A program made the translations under genes and the position numbers. Positions 12,094-24,356 of a DNA stretch of 64,000 nucleotides are shown one piece after another. The DNA comes from Cubamyces lactineus (Eukaryota > Basidiomycota > Agaricomycetes > Polyporales > Polyporaceae): positions 1,364,001 through 1,428,000 of the forward strand of contig JACDTU010000001.1 of assembly GCA_022376465.1 (NCBI GenBank), written 5' to 3'. Under the pieces are notes generated by a model. It saw only the letters and a program-made list of their open reading frames with translations, was not told the DNA's origin and made no database searches. Numbering within the stretch: position 1 is the first letter of the stretch; every line of letters begins with the position of its first letter.

Positions 12094-13403
12094 GGTGGTG
12101 GGCGGAGAAGATAGTAGGTGCAATGGATGAAGAACGAGAGAAGAGAGAGCGGTAAAGCTTAGCAGAGGGATGCGACGCGTCAGTGTGAGCGTGAGCGTGG
12201 GAAAGCGAGACGCGTTCTGGCGCTTACGCGTTCCGGCTTTACCGGAATGCCCTTGGGCGTCGTGACCCCACCTCACCACCCGAGACGAGTCCGAGTTGTT
12301 GCAATTGCTAGAGACCGTCATGACTCTGCCCCGACGACAAGCTCGGAGCACATCAACCGGCAACTATAGCAACCTCTCCGCTCTTCACCACATGTGTCTC
12401 AATCCTCGAGAGAGTCTCAGACAGTACTGGACGGCGTAAAGTCATGTCCGAGGTTCTCGGGATGCAGTGTATACGGCAATCGCGGGCCCGCTGGAACTCG
12501 CTGGATCGAGGTGAGAGACGATCCGTTCGTTGATTGTCGACGTGTTGTGCAACTGATGGGAGGTCAGCCTAGGTCTCTGCTCTACGCACTCATGGTACCC
12601 ACGATTGGGATTTTAGCGACCCAATCTGGCTGCCATTTGCACCGAGTGCCTCCTACGGTGCTCTAGATGTTCATTTGACAGACTGCTAAGCCATGGACGC
12701 CATATCAGCTGAGAGCAGGGACGCAATACTCATCCGAGCTCCATACACATATAGCAAAGGGTACAGCGCAATGGCAACGGGAGGACCGGCAGATCGCTTA
12801 CCCACGGCGTTGATTTACTGCCCGTTCGCGAGGCACAGGATACAGTAGCCGTCGATGTTCCCGAGGTCGCCCACTCCCACAACGTGCGATCTCCATCGCG
12901 CAGTCCGAGCGGGACGGGCTTCGGTCTACTTCGTACACTCATCGCACGCCCTTGGCGAGGAGGTTGGCGAGTTACCCGCCGTCCAAGATTGGACTGACGC
13001 GCCCGGCGCAACAACGGTGCGCCTTCGATTCCCTTCTTTGCATACACTTCCTGCTTCGCTGCGGAGGATGCACTCCGCGACAGTCATTCTGGATATGTCG
13101 CCTCTCCCACGCCTGCCTTCGCTGCAAATCGCAGACCAGTCATTGATGTGTTCTACCGGCGGCGCGTGACGTCGTCATGTCGCGTGGAAAGGTGTGTTGG
13201 AAAATGTGCGTGGCGGGGATTCCCCGTCTGCGTGTAGGCATCGATGACTGTGTGTGTATCCTCGCCTACGGTGGGCAGCGGTATAAAAGCGGTGGGAACG
13301 ACCGCTACTACCCCGTCATCGCTGGGCTTGCCACCCATTCTTCAACACTCTCCATCGACATCGTACCGCAAGCTAGATAACTGCGTCAAAGAGCACATTA
13401 GGG
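12094..13403. other. Intergenic, promoter of the first P450
   Basis: 1.3 kb between divergent SEM1 and P450 starts. A TATA box lies at its 3' end (listed separately). No convincing gene; a short minus-strand stretch near 12830-12860 resembling an adenylate-forming enzyme motif was judged too short to call. Confidence 0.5.
13282..13288 (+). promoter_or_regulatory. TATA box of the first P450 gene
   Basis: TATAAAA lies 116 nt before the ATG at 13404, a normal distance for a fungal core promoter allowing a short 5' UTR. Confidence 0.6.
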
Positions 13404-15817
13404 ATGGGCAGCGATATCGTGACGTCGCTCGTGCAGGGCGTTATTATCTGCAGTGCGACATGGATCCTCTGGAAGTTCTTCCGTCAGTGGGTCGTCAAGT
13501 CGCCTTTGGATAACATCCCGGGCCCTCCGTCTAGTTCCTTCGTCTACGGTATGTACCCCTCACGCGTGCTCGAGATTAGTATACTGACCGTCTTCCAGGA
13601 CATCTCCGCGATCTGCTTCGGCTCGATAACTGGGCCATTCACAACCACCTTGGCGAGAGCTACCCCGGCATAGCGAAGTTGAGGGGCCCTTGGGGGGTAA
13701 GACGTTCATTTGATTCTGGGCATATGGGCACGCAACTAATATCTGTTATCATGTCCACAGTCGAGGATGCTTTATGTGTTCGAACCCAATGCACTTCACC
13801 AGATACTGGTCAAGGACCAGTACATCTACGAGGAGGGCCGCTTTTTCGTCCGGTAGCTGTTACCGCAATTTCAGTACCTCTTATCACTGTTAACGCCCCG
13901 CTGGCAGGAGTAACCAGCTCGTCCTCGGGAAAGGCCTTTTGTCTACCCTAGGTGATAAGATCGAGTGGTCATTGTACTGGTACGCATACTCATATCTTTG
14001 TATAGGCGATCACCACCGCAAGCAGCGCAAGATGCTGAACCCAGTGTTCTCTCCCAAACACATGCGACACATGATTCCCATGTTCTACGAGGTCGCAAGG
14101 CTTGTATGTCTTGCTCGGAAATGCCATGCGCGAAGGGAACTGCTGACAACTTCTCTCATAAGCTCGGCCAAGCGATCGAGTCTCGTGTTAAGGGTAGCCC
14201 TCAGGAGCTGGACATGGTCACCTGGATGGGACGGACTGCGCTCGAGATCGTCGGACAAGCCGGACTCGGATACTCGTTTGATCCTCTCGTTCGCGACAAG
14301 CCGGACGAATACGCAGCCGCGCTGAAGACCTTCAGGTACGTTCTGATCACTACTTGCTGGTTCTGTGCGGGCAATCTGACGGGTTATGGGTGATAGCAAC
14401 GCGATGGGCAAGGCCGCCATCCCAAGGCGGGTGATTCCCTACCTGCCTGACATCCGGTTCGCTGGCATAGGTCACAAGATCCTGGAAATGTTCCCGCACG
14501 ACGGCGTCAGAGATCTGGTCAGGCTGTCCGATATCCTCTGGACTCGCTCGACCGAGATCCTGGCACAGAAGAGGGAAGCTCTCGAGAAGGGAGACGAGTC
14601 CGTTGCAGCGCAAGTTGGAGAGGGTAAGGACATCATGAGCATCCTGCGTGCGTGTGCAAGGTCTCTCGTCCCGATTCTTTGCCCTGATCGTCGGCGCGCC
14701 ACAGTGAAAGCAAACATGGAGGCCTCGGGCGACGATAAGCTCAGCGAGGAGGAGCTGATCGGCCAGATGAGGTATCGTCATTTACTTGCTCGCGGACTAC
14801 GGCCACGGCCTGTGAACACATTGGCTCACCGCACCTGTTCTATTCCCAGCACTTTGATTCTAGCGGCCATGGACACCACGTCCAATGCGCTCGGCCTCAT
14901 CTTGACCCGCCTCGCTGAACACCCCGATGTACAGCAGAAGCTGCGCGAGGAGCTGATCGACGCTGACGCTGACAAAGGTCTCGACTTCGACGCGCTAATG
15001 AATCTGCCTTTGCTAGAAGCGGTGTGCCGCGAGACCCTCCGGATGTCAGTCAATTTGCTCACCTGGTTGACTGCGGGACAATGCCAACGCGTACTCGATA
15101 CAGCGATGCGCCTGTCGCACAGGTTTTCCGAGAGTGCGTATTGGTAGTTCCCTTCTCCTCGAGAAGCGCAGCCGGCTCACCTCGGCCCTCTAGGACCCGC
15201 AAAGACGTCGTTCTTCCCCTCTCAGAGCCCATCCGCGGTGTTGATGGCAAGATGATTCACGAGATCTTCGTTCCCAAAGACACGACGGTTGTCGCGGGCC
15301 TGCTGAACTGTAACCGCAACAAGGCACTCTGGGGCGAAGATGCGCACGAATGGAAGCCTGAGCGCTGGCTCAAGCCCCTCCCTACTGCAGTTTCTGAAGC
15401 GAGAATCCCCGGTGTCTACGCGAACTTGTGAGTGCACATGGCCGCTATCAGTGACGTTTAATCTCGACTAGCACTGCTCAGGATGACTTTCCTTGGCGGA
15501 GGACGTGCCTGCATGTAAGTCATTTGCGGCTCAGACGCCCCTTCACAGCTGACCACCCCTTCCAATGCTCCGCAGCGGATTCAAGTTCTCGCAATTGGAA
15601 ATGAGTGAGTCTCAATTGCCCCTGCGCATCGGGTTGTACTCAATTCACCGTGGCAGAGGTCATCTTATCCGTGATCCTGCCCAAGTTCACGTTCGAGAAA
15701 TCCGAGAAGCCCGTCGTGTGGAATTTGGGCGGCGTGCGGTACCCCACCGTGGGCAAGCACGGCGGAAAGGCATGCCTCCCCATGAAGGTCAGCTTGTACA
15801 AGGGTGGCAGAGATTGA
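13404..15817 (+). CDS. Cytochrome P450 monooxygenase (tandem copy 1)
   Basis: Microsomal heme monooxygenase, 549 aa, 14 exons: 13404..13548, 13599..13696, 13761..13852, 13908..13951, 14006..14103, 14163..14335, 14397..14647, 14705..14771, 14850..15044, 15104..15133, 15194..15427, 15482..15514, 15576..15604, 15657..15817. An N-terminal membrane helix is followed by the Pro-rich hinge IPGPPSSS. The C-helix motif is HRKQRKMLNPVFS, the I-helix AAMDTTSN carries the oxygen-activating D-T-T, the K-helix ExxR is ETLR, the PERF-like motif is EWKPERW, and the heme loop FLGGGRACIGFKF puts the thiolate Cys at about residue 486. All expected motifs are intact, so it should be active. Substrate unknown. 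It is the intact member of a tandem pair with the gene at 17846 and lies 12.5 kb from a sesquiterpene synthase. Confidence 0.93.
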
Positions 15818-17845
15818 GGCTTGGGCACGCGTTTCGCTATCCGTGCAGATTGTCATAAATGTCGTTTCAATCGTTATGCATGATCGTTGTTCCCGTCTTT
15901 CGGCCGTCTCGCCCGTCCATGATGCAGACAGCACCGTGAAGTGAGCACCTACTCGATCGACTGGCACGTCGCCAATCAAGTCGACATCTCTCATAGAAGG
16001 TTATCGCCACGATGAGAACGGCCGTGGGCCATCGATTCCAGGAATGTACGTTCAAGTACTTCGCCAACTCAGATACGCTATGCAGTCATACAATTATTCA
16101 GCAAGCCTCGAAGCAGCCCACTACAAACATACCCGCAGAAAGATGACATTGCTGGACGGTCTGCAAACCTGAACCGGAGTACAGTTTCCACGAATGATTT
16201 GGGTGAGTTATGCTGCTGACCTAGATCCCTTGACTCACCGGTTGCGATAGGCAAGCGACTGCTGTACTGGGATGGCGGCCTGGTCAGCAAATGGCCCGGT
16301 CGGAACGCTATTGACGGATTCCATCCCCCGAATTTGCTCATCCCAGCCCCGCGAATGCTCTGCTGAAGTGAGTCCGAAGTCATAGGTGGGCTAGGCGAGA
16401 CGGGATGTACATTGTGCTCCTCTTCAAGGCGCTGGAGGTCGCTCTTCCCAGCATGCTGCCTGTGTTCCTACCCGCCTGATCAACCCATGCTTGGCGCGCA
16501 TGGAGAGACAGGGATATCGATTTCAGTATTCATCGAGACCCACCTACCGGTCCACACTCCTCGCGGTGGCCGGTGTTGCAGCAGCTGTCAGTGCCAAGGA
16601 CTCGGAGCAACAACGTCCTCGATCACGTGACTCCTCATCTGGAACGTAATACGCGCTCCCGCGGTGTTCTCCTCAACCATTCACGAATGAACCTCAAGCT
16701 AGCACTGGCAACGGCTATTGGTGTTCGTGTACGGATTCTACATTGTCTACGCATCACATATCCTCAACTTAATACCATCTGTCAGGGACGTGCGTGCCAG
16801 CGTGTTATAGCAACGCGGGATGCGAATACAAGGGACGTGCATGCGCATGGTACGGGTTTCCGCTTGCACCGGCGAGTCGATATCAAAACGTACGATCCAG
16901 GTAGGCGAATTTATGGATGGGGAAAGAGCGAGTACAAACTCCACCTCGATCCACCTTCGTGTGTACATTTGGGTGAGCCTTCACTAGCCTGCAGGCTCCG
17001 GACGCATAACTCTGCCTCATACGGTTTAATCCTCCAGGACCCCGTGGTCTCCCTACCATGCTATCTGCGCAACTATTGCCCTAGCTCTTCCGGAGAACAC
17101 AATGATTTCCGTACGAGGTAGATTCGTCACGGATAGGCTACGAAGGAATGGAGGCGAGTCTGGTGTCTCCCTAGACGGTCGATGTGATTTTGGACAACGA
17201 AGGCGTGCTATAAGCTCTCACGCAAGCAAAGTAACAAAAAGAGCATCATAAAGGGTATCATAAGGGCTGCCCGGAGCTTATGGCGTCATTAACAAACTAA
17301 CTTTCTCAATTACTCCCCATAGCTCTGACGACCGCACCACGTTGGGTCCGGCTTAAAGTATGATGTTCATCCACTCGGATGCGATACGCAGTTGCTGATT
17401 GAAGCACTCTGACTCAATGCGCGCTCACCTACATGTATGGACCACTGCGCACTGTCAAAATGTCGTTCTAACAAACTCGCCTGATCGCTTTATGTGAGTC
17501 AACTTACAGACGTACATTCTCTGAGCAAACACCATGACCGCCTAAACATCATATGTTCCGAGCCGGGACGCTGACAATAGACTTCAATGCCCGTATTAGT
17601 ACCCCCGTGCCTCACGCAAGCTCTCAGCTGCCATGTTGGAGACAGATCCAGCCAGTGGGTCGCTCCTCTTGACGCTGTAATGTCATTTTCGCAGCTCCTC
17701 GCGCTAATGCATGCGTGTACATCAGGTCCAAGTGGTGACGATGCCCTATATGAACCGACCCCCAGTGTGCTTGTCGAGGCACAACTTGCCCCTCGAAAAC
17801 TGCAACGACTTGTCGTGATACCGGTATCCAAAAACTATCCTACAA
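15818..17845. other. Intergenic between tandem P450 genes
   Basis: 2 kb. A reading frame around 16253-16365 (+) preceded by a possible acceptor, and a short hydrophobic frame at 16405-16480, look locally protein-like. I could not link them to a family or build a continuous model. They may be remnants. Nothing firm is called. Confidence 0.4.
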
Positions 17846-20309
17846 ATGCTCCGCGAGGCCTCTACAGTCGTCCTCTCATGTTGTCTAGCTTGGCTTCTGT
17901 GGAGATATATCCAGAGGGTATTGCGCTACTCGAAGTCGACGATAGCCAATATACCAGGGCCACCATCCAAGTCGTTTATATATGGTGCGCTCATACTATC
18001 AGTATTGACTCTCTGCGACGTATACACGATGCTCAATTTGGATGCGGACCAGGTAACCTCGATGACATATTGGGACTTGACTCATGGCCCTACCTCGACT
18101 ACCTAGAGGAGAACTTTTCCGGCATAGCGAGATTGCGCGGCTCGTTCGGGGTCAGTCACCACAAGTCGTGGTGGTCTGGCGCCATAGCTGACAACACTTC
18201 TACGATCAGTCCGATATCCTCTACGTCTCTCAGCCAAATGCGCTACATCACATCCTTGTGAAAGACCAGTACATTTACGAAACGGCACGATTCTTCCTGC
18301 GGTATGTCTATGGTCAGCTTTATAGTAGGCAGTATGGCCTGACCGTCATGACAGAACTCATGAGCTTGTTCTTGGGAAGGGACTTTTCGCTACCTTGGGT
18401 AAGCTCAGCCCCCCAGTATTGCACACATAGCTGATCGCTTGCTAGGCGAACATCATCGCAAACAACGCAAGCTTCTGAACCCTGTGTTCTCTCCGAAACA
18501 CCTGCGAAATATGGTACCGACCTTCTACAACATCGGACGACTCGTATGTGCTTTCTATCGATATTTACCAGACAAGGAAAATGACAAGTTCGCCTTTACC
18601 ACAACAATCAGCTTCTACAAGCCATGCAATCCCAGCTTCAAGAGGGTGCCGCCGAGCTGGACGTGGCAGAATGGAGCAGTCGTGCTGCACTCGAGATTAT
18701 GGGTCAAGCCGGGCTTGGCTACTCGTTTGATCCTCTGATCGACGAACGCCCCAACGAATATACCGATGCGTTCAAGATGGTCACGTACGTTCCCAGTACA
18801 CTGCTATTAAGAATGCGTCGGTGACATTGAGTGCATCAGGTACGCCATCGGCCGAGTGGCGATCCCCCGAAGGCTATTGCCCTACCTGCCGACTATCCGC
18901 CTCGGGGGCATCGGGCGTGCATTGCTCCAGCTGGTCCCTCACGATGGCGTAAGACAACTCGTTGAGATCTCTGACACGCTCTGGAGATGCTCGACTACGG
19001 TCTACAACGAAAAGAAGCGCGCCCTCGAGGAGGGAGGCGCCGCGGTAGCACAGCAAGTTGGTGAAGGGAAGGACATTATGAGTATCTTGCGTACGTGCCG
19101 CCACAATGTTCCCACCGGATAGGTTGTTTGGCTGATGAACGGTGCTTGGAATTGAACCTTAGTCAGGGCGAACATGGAGGCTTCCGAAGATGATAGGCTC
19201 GAGGAGGACGAATAAATCGGGCAGATGAGGTCCGTACTCGATCTACGACTATGTACCATCATCAATGGACGATGTTCTGATGTTGCCGCCATACAGCACG
19301 CTACTACTGGCTGCTGTTGACTCGACATCCAATACACTGTCCATGATCCTCGAACTTCTCGCAGAACATCCCGAAGTGCAGGAGAAGCTCCGGAAGGAAA
19401 TCCTCCAGGCCGGTGCAGATCAGGACCTCGACTTCGATGCACTCATGGGACTCCCCTACCTGGAAGCAGTCTGCCGCGAGACGTTGAGAGTGTGAGTGCT
19501 CCATTATTTCACGACGACGTAACCGGATGCTAATCCATTCTTGAACCATTCAGCTATGCTCCTCTCAACCAAGTTTTCCGGGAGTACGCACAGATCCCAT
19601 CCACGTATACTACCGCTCACGTCCTGATTTATATTGCTTTTATCCGTAGAACGCGCAAGGACATACTTCTTCCGCTCGCAGAGCCGATTCGAGGCATTGA
19701 CGGGCAGATGATTCACGAGATCTTTATCCCGAAGAACACGACGGTCGTCGCAGGATTGCAGAACTGCAATCGCAACAAAGCTCTCTGGGGTCCAGATGCG
19801 TACGAGTGGAAGCCGGAGCGGTGGCTCTCTCCTCTGCCTACCGCAGTCACGGAAGCGAAGATACCGGGCATATACGCTAATTTGTGAGTATTCGCCGAGC
19901 TGTTTGACCTACGATTGTTCTGGCAGTTGACTGTGGTCATCGCGCTCTTAGGATGACCTTCCTTGGTGGCGGACGATCCTGCATGTACGTACTGAACATA
20001 CTCGCTTTCGCCTCTGCTCGTGTAAGACCTACAACTCATTTACTACTCGCGTCGCCTCGTACAGTGGCTTCAAGTTCTCACAACTTGAGATGAGTGAGTA
20101 CCAGTGCAACGAGCACATCGCGCCAACTGTCTCTCACATACCGCGCAGAGGTCCTGTTGTCCCTGCTGCTCTCAAAGTTCATCTTCGAGGCGTCGGGCCA
20201 ATCAATCGTATGGAAAATGGGTGGCGTCCGGTACCCGTCTGTGGCGCAATCTGGGGACCACAAAGCATCTCTACCGATGAAAGTCCGTCTGTATCGTGCC
20301 GGAAAGTAA
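17846..20309 (+). pseudogene. Cytochrome P450 (tandem copy 2) with one in-frame stop
   Basis: Paralogue of the 13404 gene. 14 exons: 17846..17984, 18053..18150, 18210..18301, 18355..18398, 18446..18543, 18612..18784, 18840..19090, 19163..19229, 19297..19491, 19554..19583, 19650..19883, 19952..19984, 20065..20093, 20149..20309. Exons 2-14 have exactly the same lengths as in copy 1. IPGPPSKS hinge, HRKQRKLLNPVFS, VDSTSN (I-helix), ETLR, EWKPERW and FLGGGRSCIGFKF are all present. In exon 8 codon 316 of 547 is TAA (19213-19215) where copy 1 has CTG for Leu. Every other codon is open, so this is a recent nonsense allele, a sequencing error, or a gene making a product that ends before the I-helix. 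I class it as a pseudogene on that single change. Confidence 0.82.
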
Positions 20310-20803
20310 CTGATGTAATCTCTATTTTCACTAACCAATACGCCGTATTGATGTTCTTGCCGAAGTCGAATTCCATACTCCCGAGTCGTGCGTCTGATGG
20401 CGGACACAACTTGCGACGGTCGCGTCGTCGGTTCGTTGCAATAGACACGACACTGTACGTACCTTCGACGCGTGGACATGAAAGCTTCTTTCGCGTGCAG
20501 AAGCTAGATGCACGAAATGAATAAGTTAGGATTAGGTGGAGCGTGTACCTGTATCTGTAGAATGTCCCGAGTACATGGCTGTGGCAGCAGCAGGCGGTAG
20601 CAGCGTACGCTCCTCAGATCGTATCGTGTCCACCTATCGTACAAATAAACATAAAGTAGAGACTCGCAGACATTGTACACATGCACGGTGATGCACAGGG
20701 TGGTGGTGGTAGTGGTGGTAGAGATGTACGCGTGGCAGCGACGCGCGGGGTGCGAAACGCAATGAATGAAAAGTGTATAGTACAGCTATGCGCGATGGGG
20801 CCG
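20310..20803. other. Intergenic, convergent 3' ends
   Basis: 494 nt between the second P450 stop and the sirtuin stop. Contains a short GT-rich tract near 20696-20720. No gene. Confidence 0.6.
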
Positions 20804-23585
20804 TTACCGAGCGCGCCGGCGCCAGCGAGTCGAGGGTTGCACTGTCCGAACGTATGACTCTGGCAGACGACTTTCCGAACGAGGCACGTCCGACTCGTCC
20901 TCGCTAAGTCCGAGTACGTCCACCTCAGCGTCTTCCAGCTGGCGCTCATACGCATAGCTCTGCCTCATGCCCGGTTTCCTGCCCAGCCATCCTCCGATCA
21001 TGCTGCCCGTGCCACTACCCGCTCGCTTCCTCCAGAGGGGCGAAGGCGACGAGTCCCGTACGAACACCGCGGGCGGCTCGTCACGGCTCGGGGAAGAAGG
21101 AACGGAAGAGAGGGGAGACGAAAGTTGTGTGTTCCCGCTGGTAGTCCGCGAGATCTTGGGAGGGGAGGGGATGTGTGTAGACAGCGGGGGCGAAGACAGG
21201 GGTGAAGAGATCTGCGACAGAGTGCTGCTAATTCGGGACATGTCGTATGGGGACATTGCGTGCGAGCGGGGAGGGGTAGACGGTGGCGAAGCAGTAGGTA
21301 TATGCATAGGCGCCGTCCTCGAAGTCGAGGAGGGGGAGAAGACATCGGAGGATAACGGAGGTGAGGATAGTGGAGAGGAAGCAGGTGGTGCCGAGTCAAC
21401 AGCCATATGAGGTGGCTTGGGAGCTGGCCTTTCAATGACTACCCCGGCCATCAATCGCGAACGAGGTGGTAGCTTGATAGTGAGTCGCCGCGAATCGTCG
21501 CGAGACACTGGAGGAGTAGGAAGGCTGCCGTCGTGTTGTCTCCGATCCTTCTTCGCCCTCGCCTGGGTCACTTTCTCCTTCCGCGGTTTCTTCGCCGGAG
21601 AGACCGGGGAAAGAGGCGGGGCACCTGTCTTGCGTTTCTTCGCCGGATGAGCATGGCCAACATTTTCTGTGTGCAATTGCTCTTTCCGCTTCTTGCCCTT
21701 CTTCACTGACGGAGCACCACTGGCCTGATTGCCATCCTCCCTCTCCCTTTCATCTGCCTGTTTTGCCATCTCCGCTGCTGCCTCCTCTCTCCTTCGTCTC
21801 CGCTCCAATGCCGCCGCCTTCGCCCGCTCCTCCCTCTCTAGCTCCTCATGAATCATCTGCGCAAACTCCTGCGCGTCGCCTCGTATCCATGCATCAAAGA
21901 CACCCTCCCATTCCCTTGTTGGTACCGGGAAATCGAGGTTGAGGTAAATTGTCCGCACTGGAGGCTCCTCGTCCTCGGCAGGCGACCGGCGTGGTGACGG
22001 CGTGGGAGTTGCAAGACCGTGAGAACTTGCCGAAGCTTCCTCGTTCGGCGCATTCATGGCTGCGTATCGCGAGCGGACGGCCTTCGAGAACTCGCGCACA
22101 ATGCGCTTCGTCCCGGGCACGCGCAGGCTGGTGCCCACGACCAGGAGGAGGTCCGCACCCGCACGTCCCTTAGAGCTCCCGATGAGGTCCTTGCGCACGA
22201 CGTTCCCGACTTCTTCTCCGTCCTTGTGATCCTCGTTGTAAAGCACAACACTGGGGCGAAGCTTGCCAACGCCCCTGGACCTCTTACCTATCAGCTGCCG
22301 CGTCTCCTCGAGGGAGGTGCACTGAGGGCAAGGGGGAGGGGTGCCAAGTGCTAGGGAGTCAATGTAATCGCGGAGGGGGTACGAGTGTCTGCATGTCTGA
22401 CAGTGCATGAGCTGTAACGTGCCGTGCAATGGAATGCACCTCGGGGTCTCCACAGGCGGAGAAGGCAAGCGGGCGGTCGGTGGCTCCTCAGAGACTGTGC
22501 TCGCAGGCGCATTCGTCTTTGCTCTCGATGCGCGTGGCCTGAAACGCTTGTCGTCGATTTCCGGGACGCCAAAAGTCAAGCCAGACTTTTCTTCGAGTGC
22601 GTCGATGTTCTGCGTATACACCCGAAGAAGACGCCGGCGCTCGTCAAGGACACGTAGGAATCGATGGAATGGAGTTGGTTCCGCAGCCTCTGAAAGCTGA
22701 GACAGCTGGGCGATCATCTGGCAGAAAAGCGATGTAGTGTCTTCCGACTGTAAAGAAAACAGTATGAGCAAGCTGTATCGGCGATGAGGTGAAAGCCACA
22801 GAATGCGAGCCTTTTGGGAGGCGACGTATGCGATAGTAGTGAGGTCTACTCAGGGCGCATGTGGGCACGTTCACATCGGACTACGGGATTGTCCCCACCC
22901 TGCAGCGCATGCTCGAGAGGGGTAGTTGACCGGCAATGTGGTCATGGCGATCCCGTATATGCGTTCAAATCATCGCGAATGCTTCCAGCTTCAGTCGTTT
23001 GGAATGCTTGTAATGTGGCCCGTGTTGCGGAGGTGCACTGTTCCATTGGGAATGCTTGGATGAAACGAGTAGCACGGCCCTCGCGAGACCACATGTTGTC
23101 GCAATGAGGCTGGCATGCCCCGACAGGACTCATAAACAGAGGTTGCGAGAGCGCGAATGCACTATATGCGCATCGTCGTCCACAAGAAGACGCCGTCTTG
23201 CGATCATTACGTCCCCAGCGGCCAGTACGGCCTAGACAGACCGAGCTGCATACTCACATTGAAGACGGATGCGTCGAAGAGATCCTTTCCTGAGCTCAAG
23301 GTAGGGTGGTCTTTCTTCAGGCTTTGGAAGAGCCCCTCCGCAGACCTGAAGTCGGGGATACCGGCCTGCACAGAGATGCCCGCACCTGCCGCGAGGGCCC
23401 GTATCAACATCGCACCATCTCCAATCCGAGAAGGACGACTCACCACAGACGACAGCGATGCGGCGCGCCTTCAAGATGGCCTTGATGACCCGCTTCACAT
23501 GGTTGGCGGGATTGGGAGATTGGACGAGAAATGCCGGCGACGGAGGGAATGGGGCGGCCGCGTCTAGCGGAAGGAACGCCGTCAT
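20804..23585 (-). CDS. NAD-dependent histone deacetylase, Hst3/Hst4-type sirtuin
   Basis: Sir2-family lysine deacetylase; the fungal Hst3/4 class removes H3K56 acetyl in the nucleus. Exons in reading order are 23585..23444, 23385..23258 and 22747..20804 (737 aa). The NAD-binding motif GAGIS starts at residue 48 across the first junction, followed by QAGIPDFRS. TQNIDALE is at about 135-142, with Ala where Gly is usual. The catalytic His is at about 198 in PLHGTL. Zinc cysteines are C206-x2-C209 and C230-x2-C233, and VVGTSLRVPG closes the core. The segment of about 50 residues before the catalytic His is a low-complexity insert. The last 400 residues are a Lys/Ser/Pro-rich disordered tail. Intron 2 is 510 nt, about ten times the local norm. 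HST4 is the likely name but is not certain. Confidence 0.88.
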
Positions 23586-24356
23586 GGCAAGACGGCAGCC
23601 GGAGGACGAGCGATGAGGACGCGGGGACGACGAGGACGAGGGAGTGACAGGAGGTGGGCGGAGGAGAAGGGTGGGCGTTGAATGCGCCCGGTTCGATTCC
23701 TCGCACTCAAAGCGGTGGCGCGCCGCTACAGTCGGGACGCCGGCCCTTAATACTTCGTATAACATCGGTTTGTTGCTGCTGCTAAACACATCCATATCTC
23801 TACTTGTTATCAAGAGAGAATCCCATTCAGCTCGTTTCTTACTCGAGCCTAGCATGTCAGCCCGTCAATTGCCTACGCGATATACCCCTGCATTAAACTT
23901 GTTCAGATGTACTACAGGCTCAAAAGCTTGGCACGATGCTGTCGTGCGCGATCCTCGTTGTTCAACCGTCTCCCGCATTCTAGCCGCAGAATTCAAGCTT
24001 CATTGCAATGGTGGTCCCATGACGATACGCATGCATATGCATCTTATGCTATATAGCAGACACGAGGACCTCCTGAAATAATTCTTACAGCACCCGCGAG
24101 CCAAGCGTCGAGGTAGTTATTCGGTTGGTGCGTACAACGTCGTGCGCTGCTGCTAGAGGCACTTACTCGTAAACTGTAAGGCCCTTGGGAACAATATCAC
24201 TCTTGCTTGATCTGTTGAGATGGCGAGTGAATGCCCACTGCAAACAACTACTCACACGATGTCTACCCAATTGCAGTCACAAAGTCTTTATCGATATCCA
24301 TACATGCTCAACATACTCGTACAACACGACTCAATCATTCGCCCCTGTATGCTCCT
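23586..24356. other. Intergenic, sirtuin promoter
   Basis: 771 nt between the sirtuin start and the end of the next minus-strand gene. No gene. A tRNA-like T-loop string near 23690 does not fold into a tRNA. Confidence 0.5.

Noticed and set aside
12825..12870. Minus-strand stretch GDLGNIDGY, like a motif of adenylate-forming enzymes
   Set aside because: A stop follows after about 15 codons, and no other motif of the family is found nearby.
23660..23720. T-loop-like string GGTTCGATTCC
   Set aside because: Flanks do not pair as T stem or acceptor stem; no D or anticodon arm.
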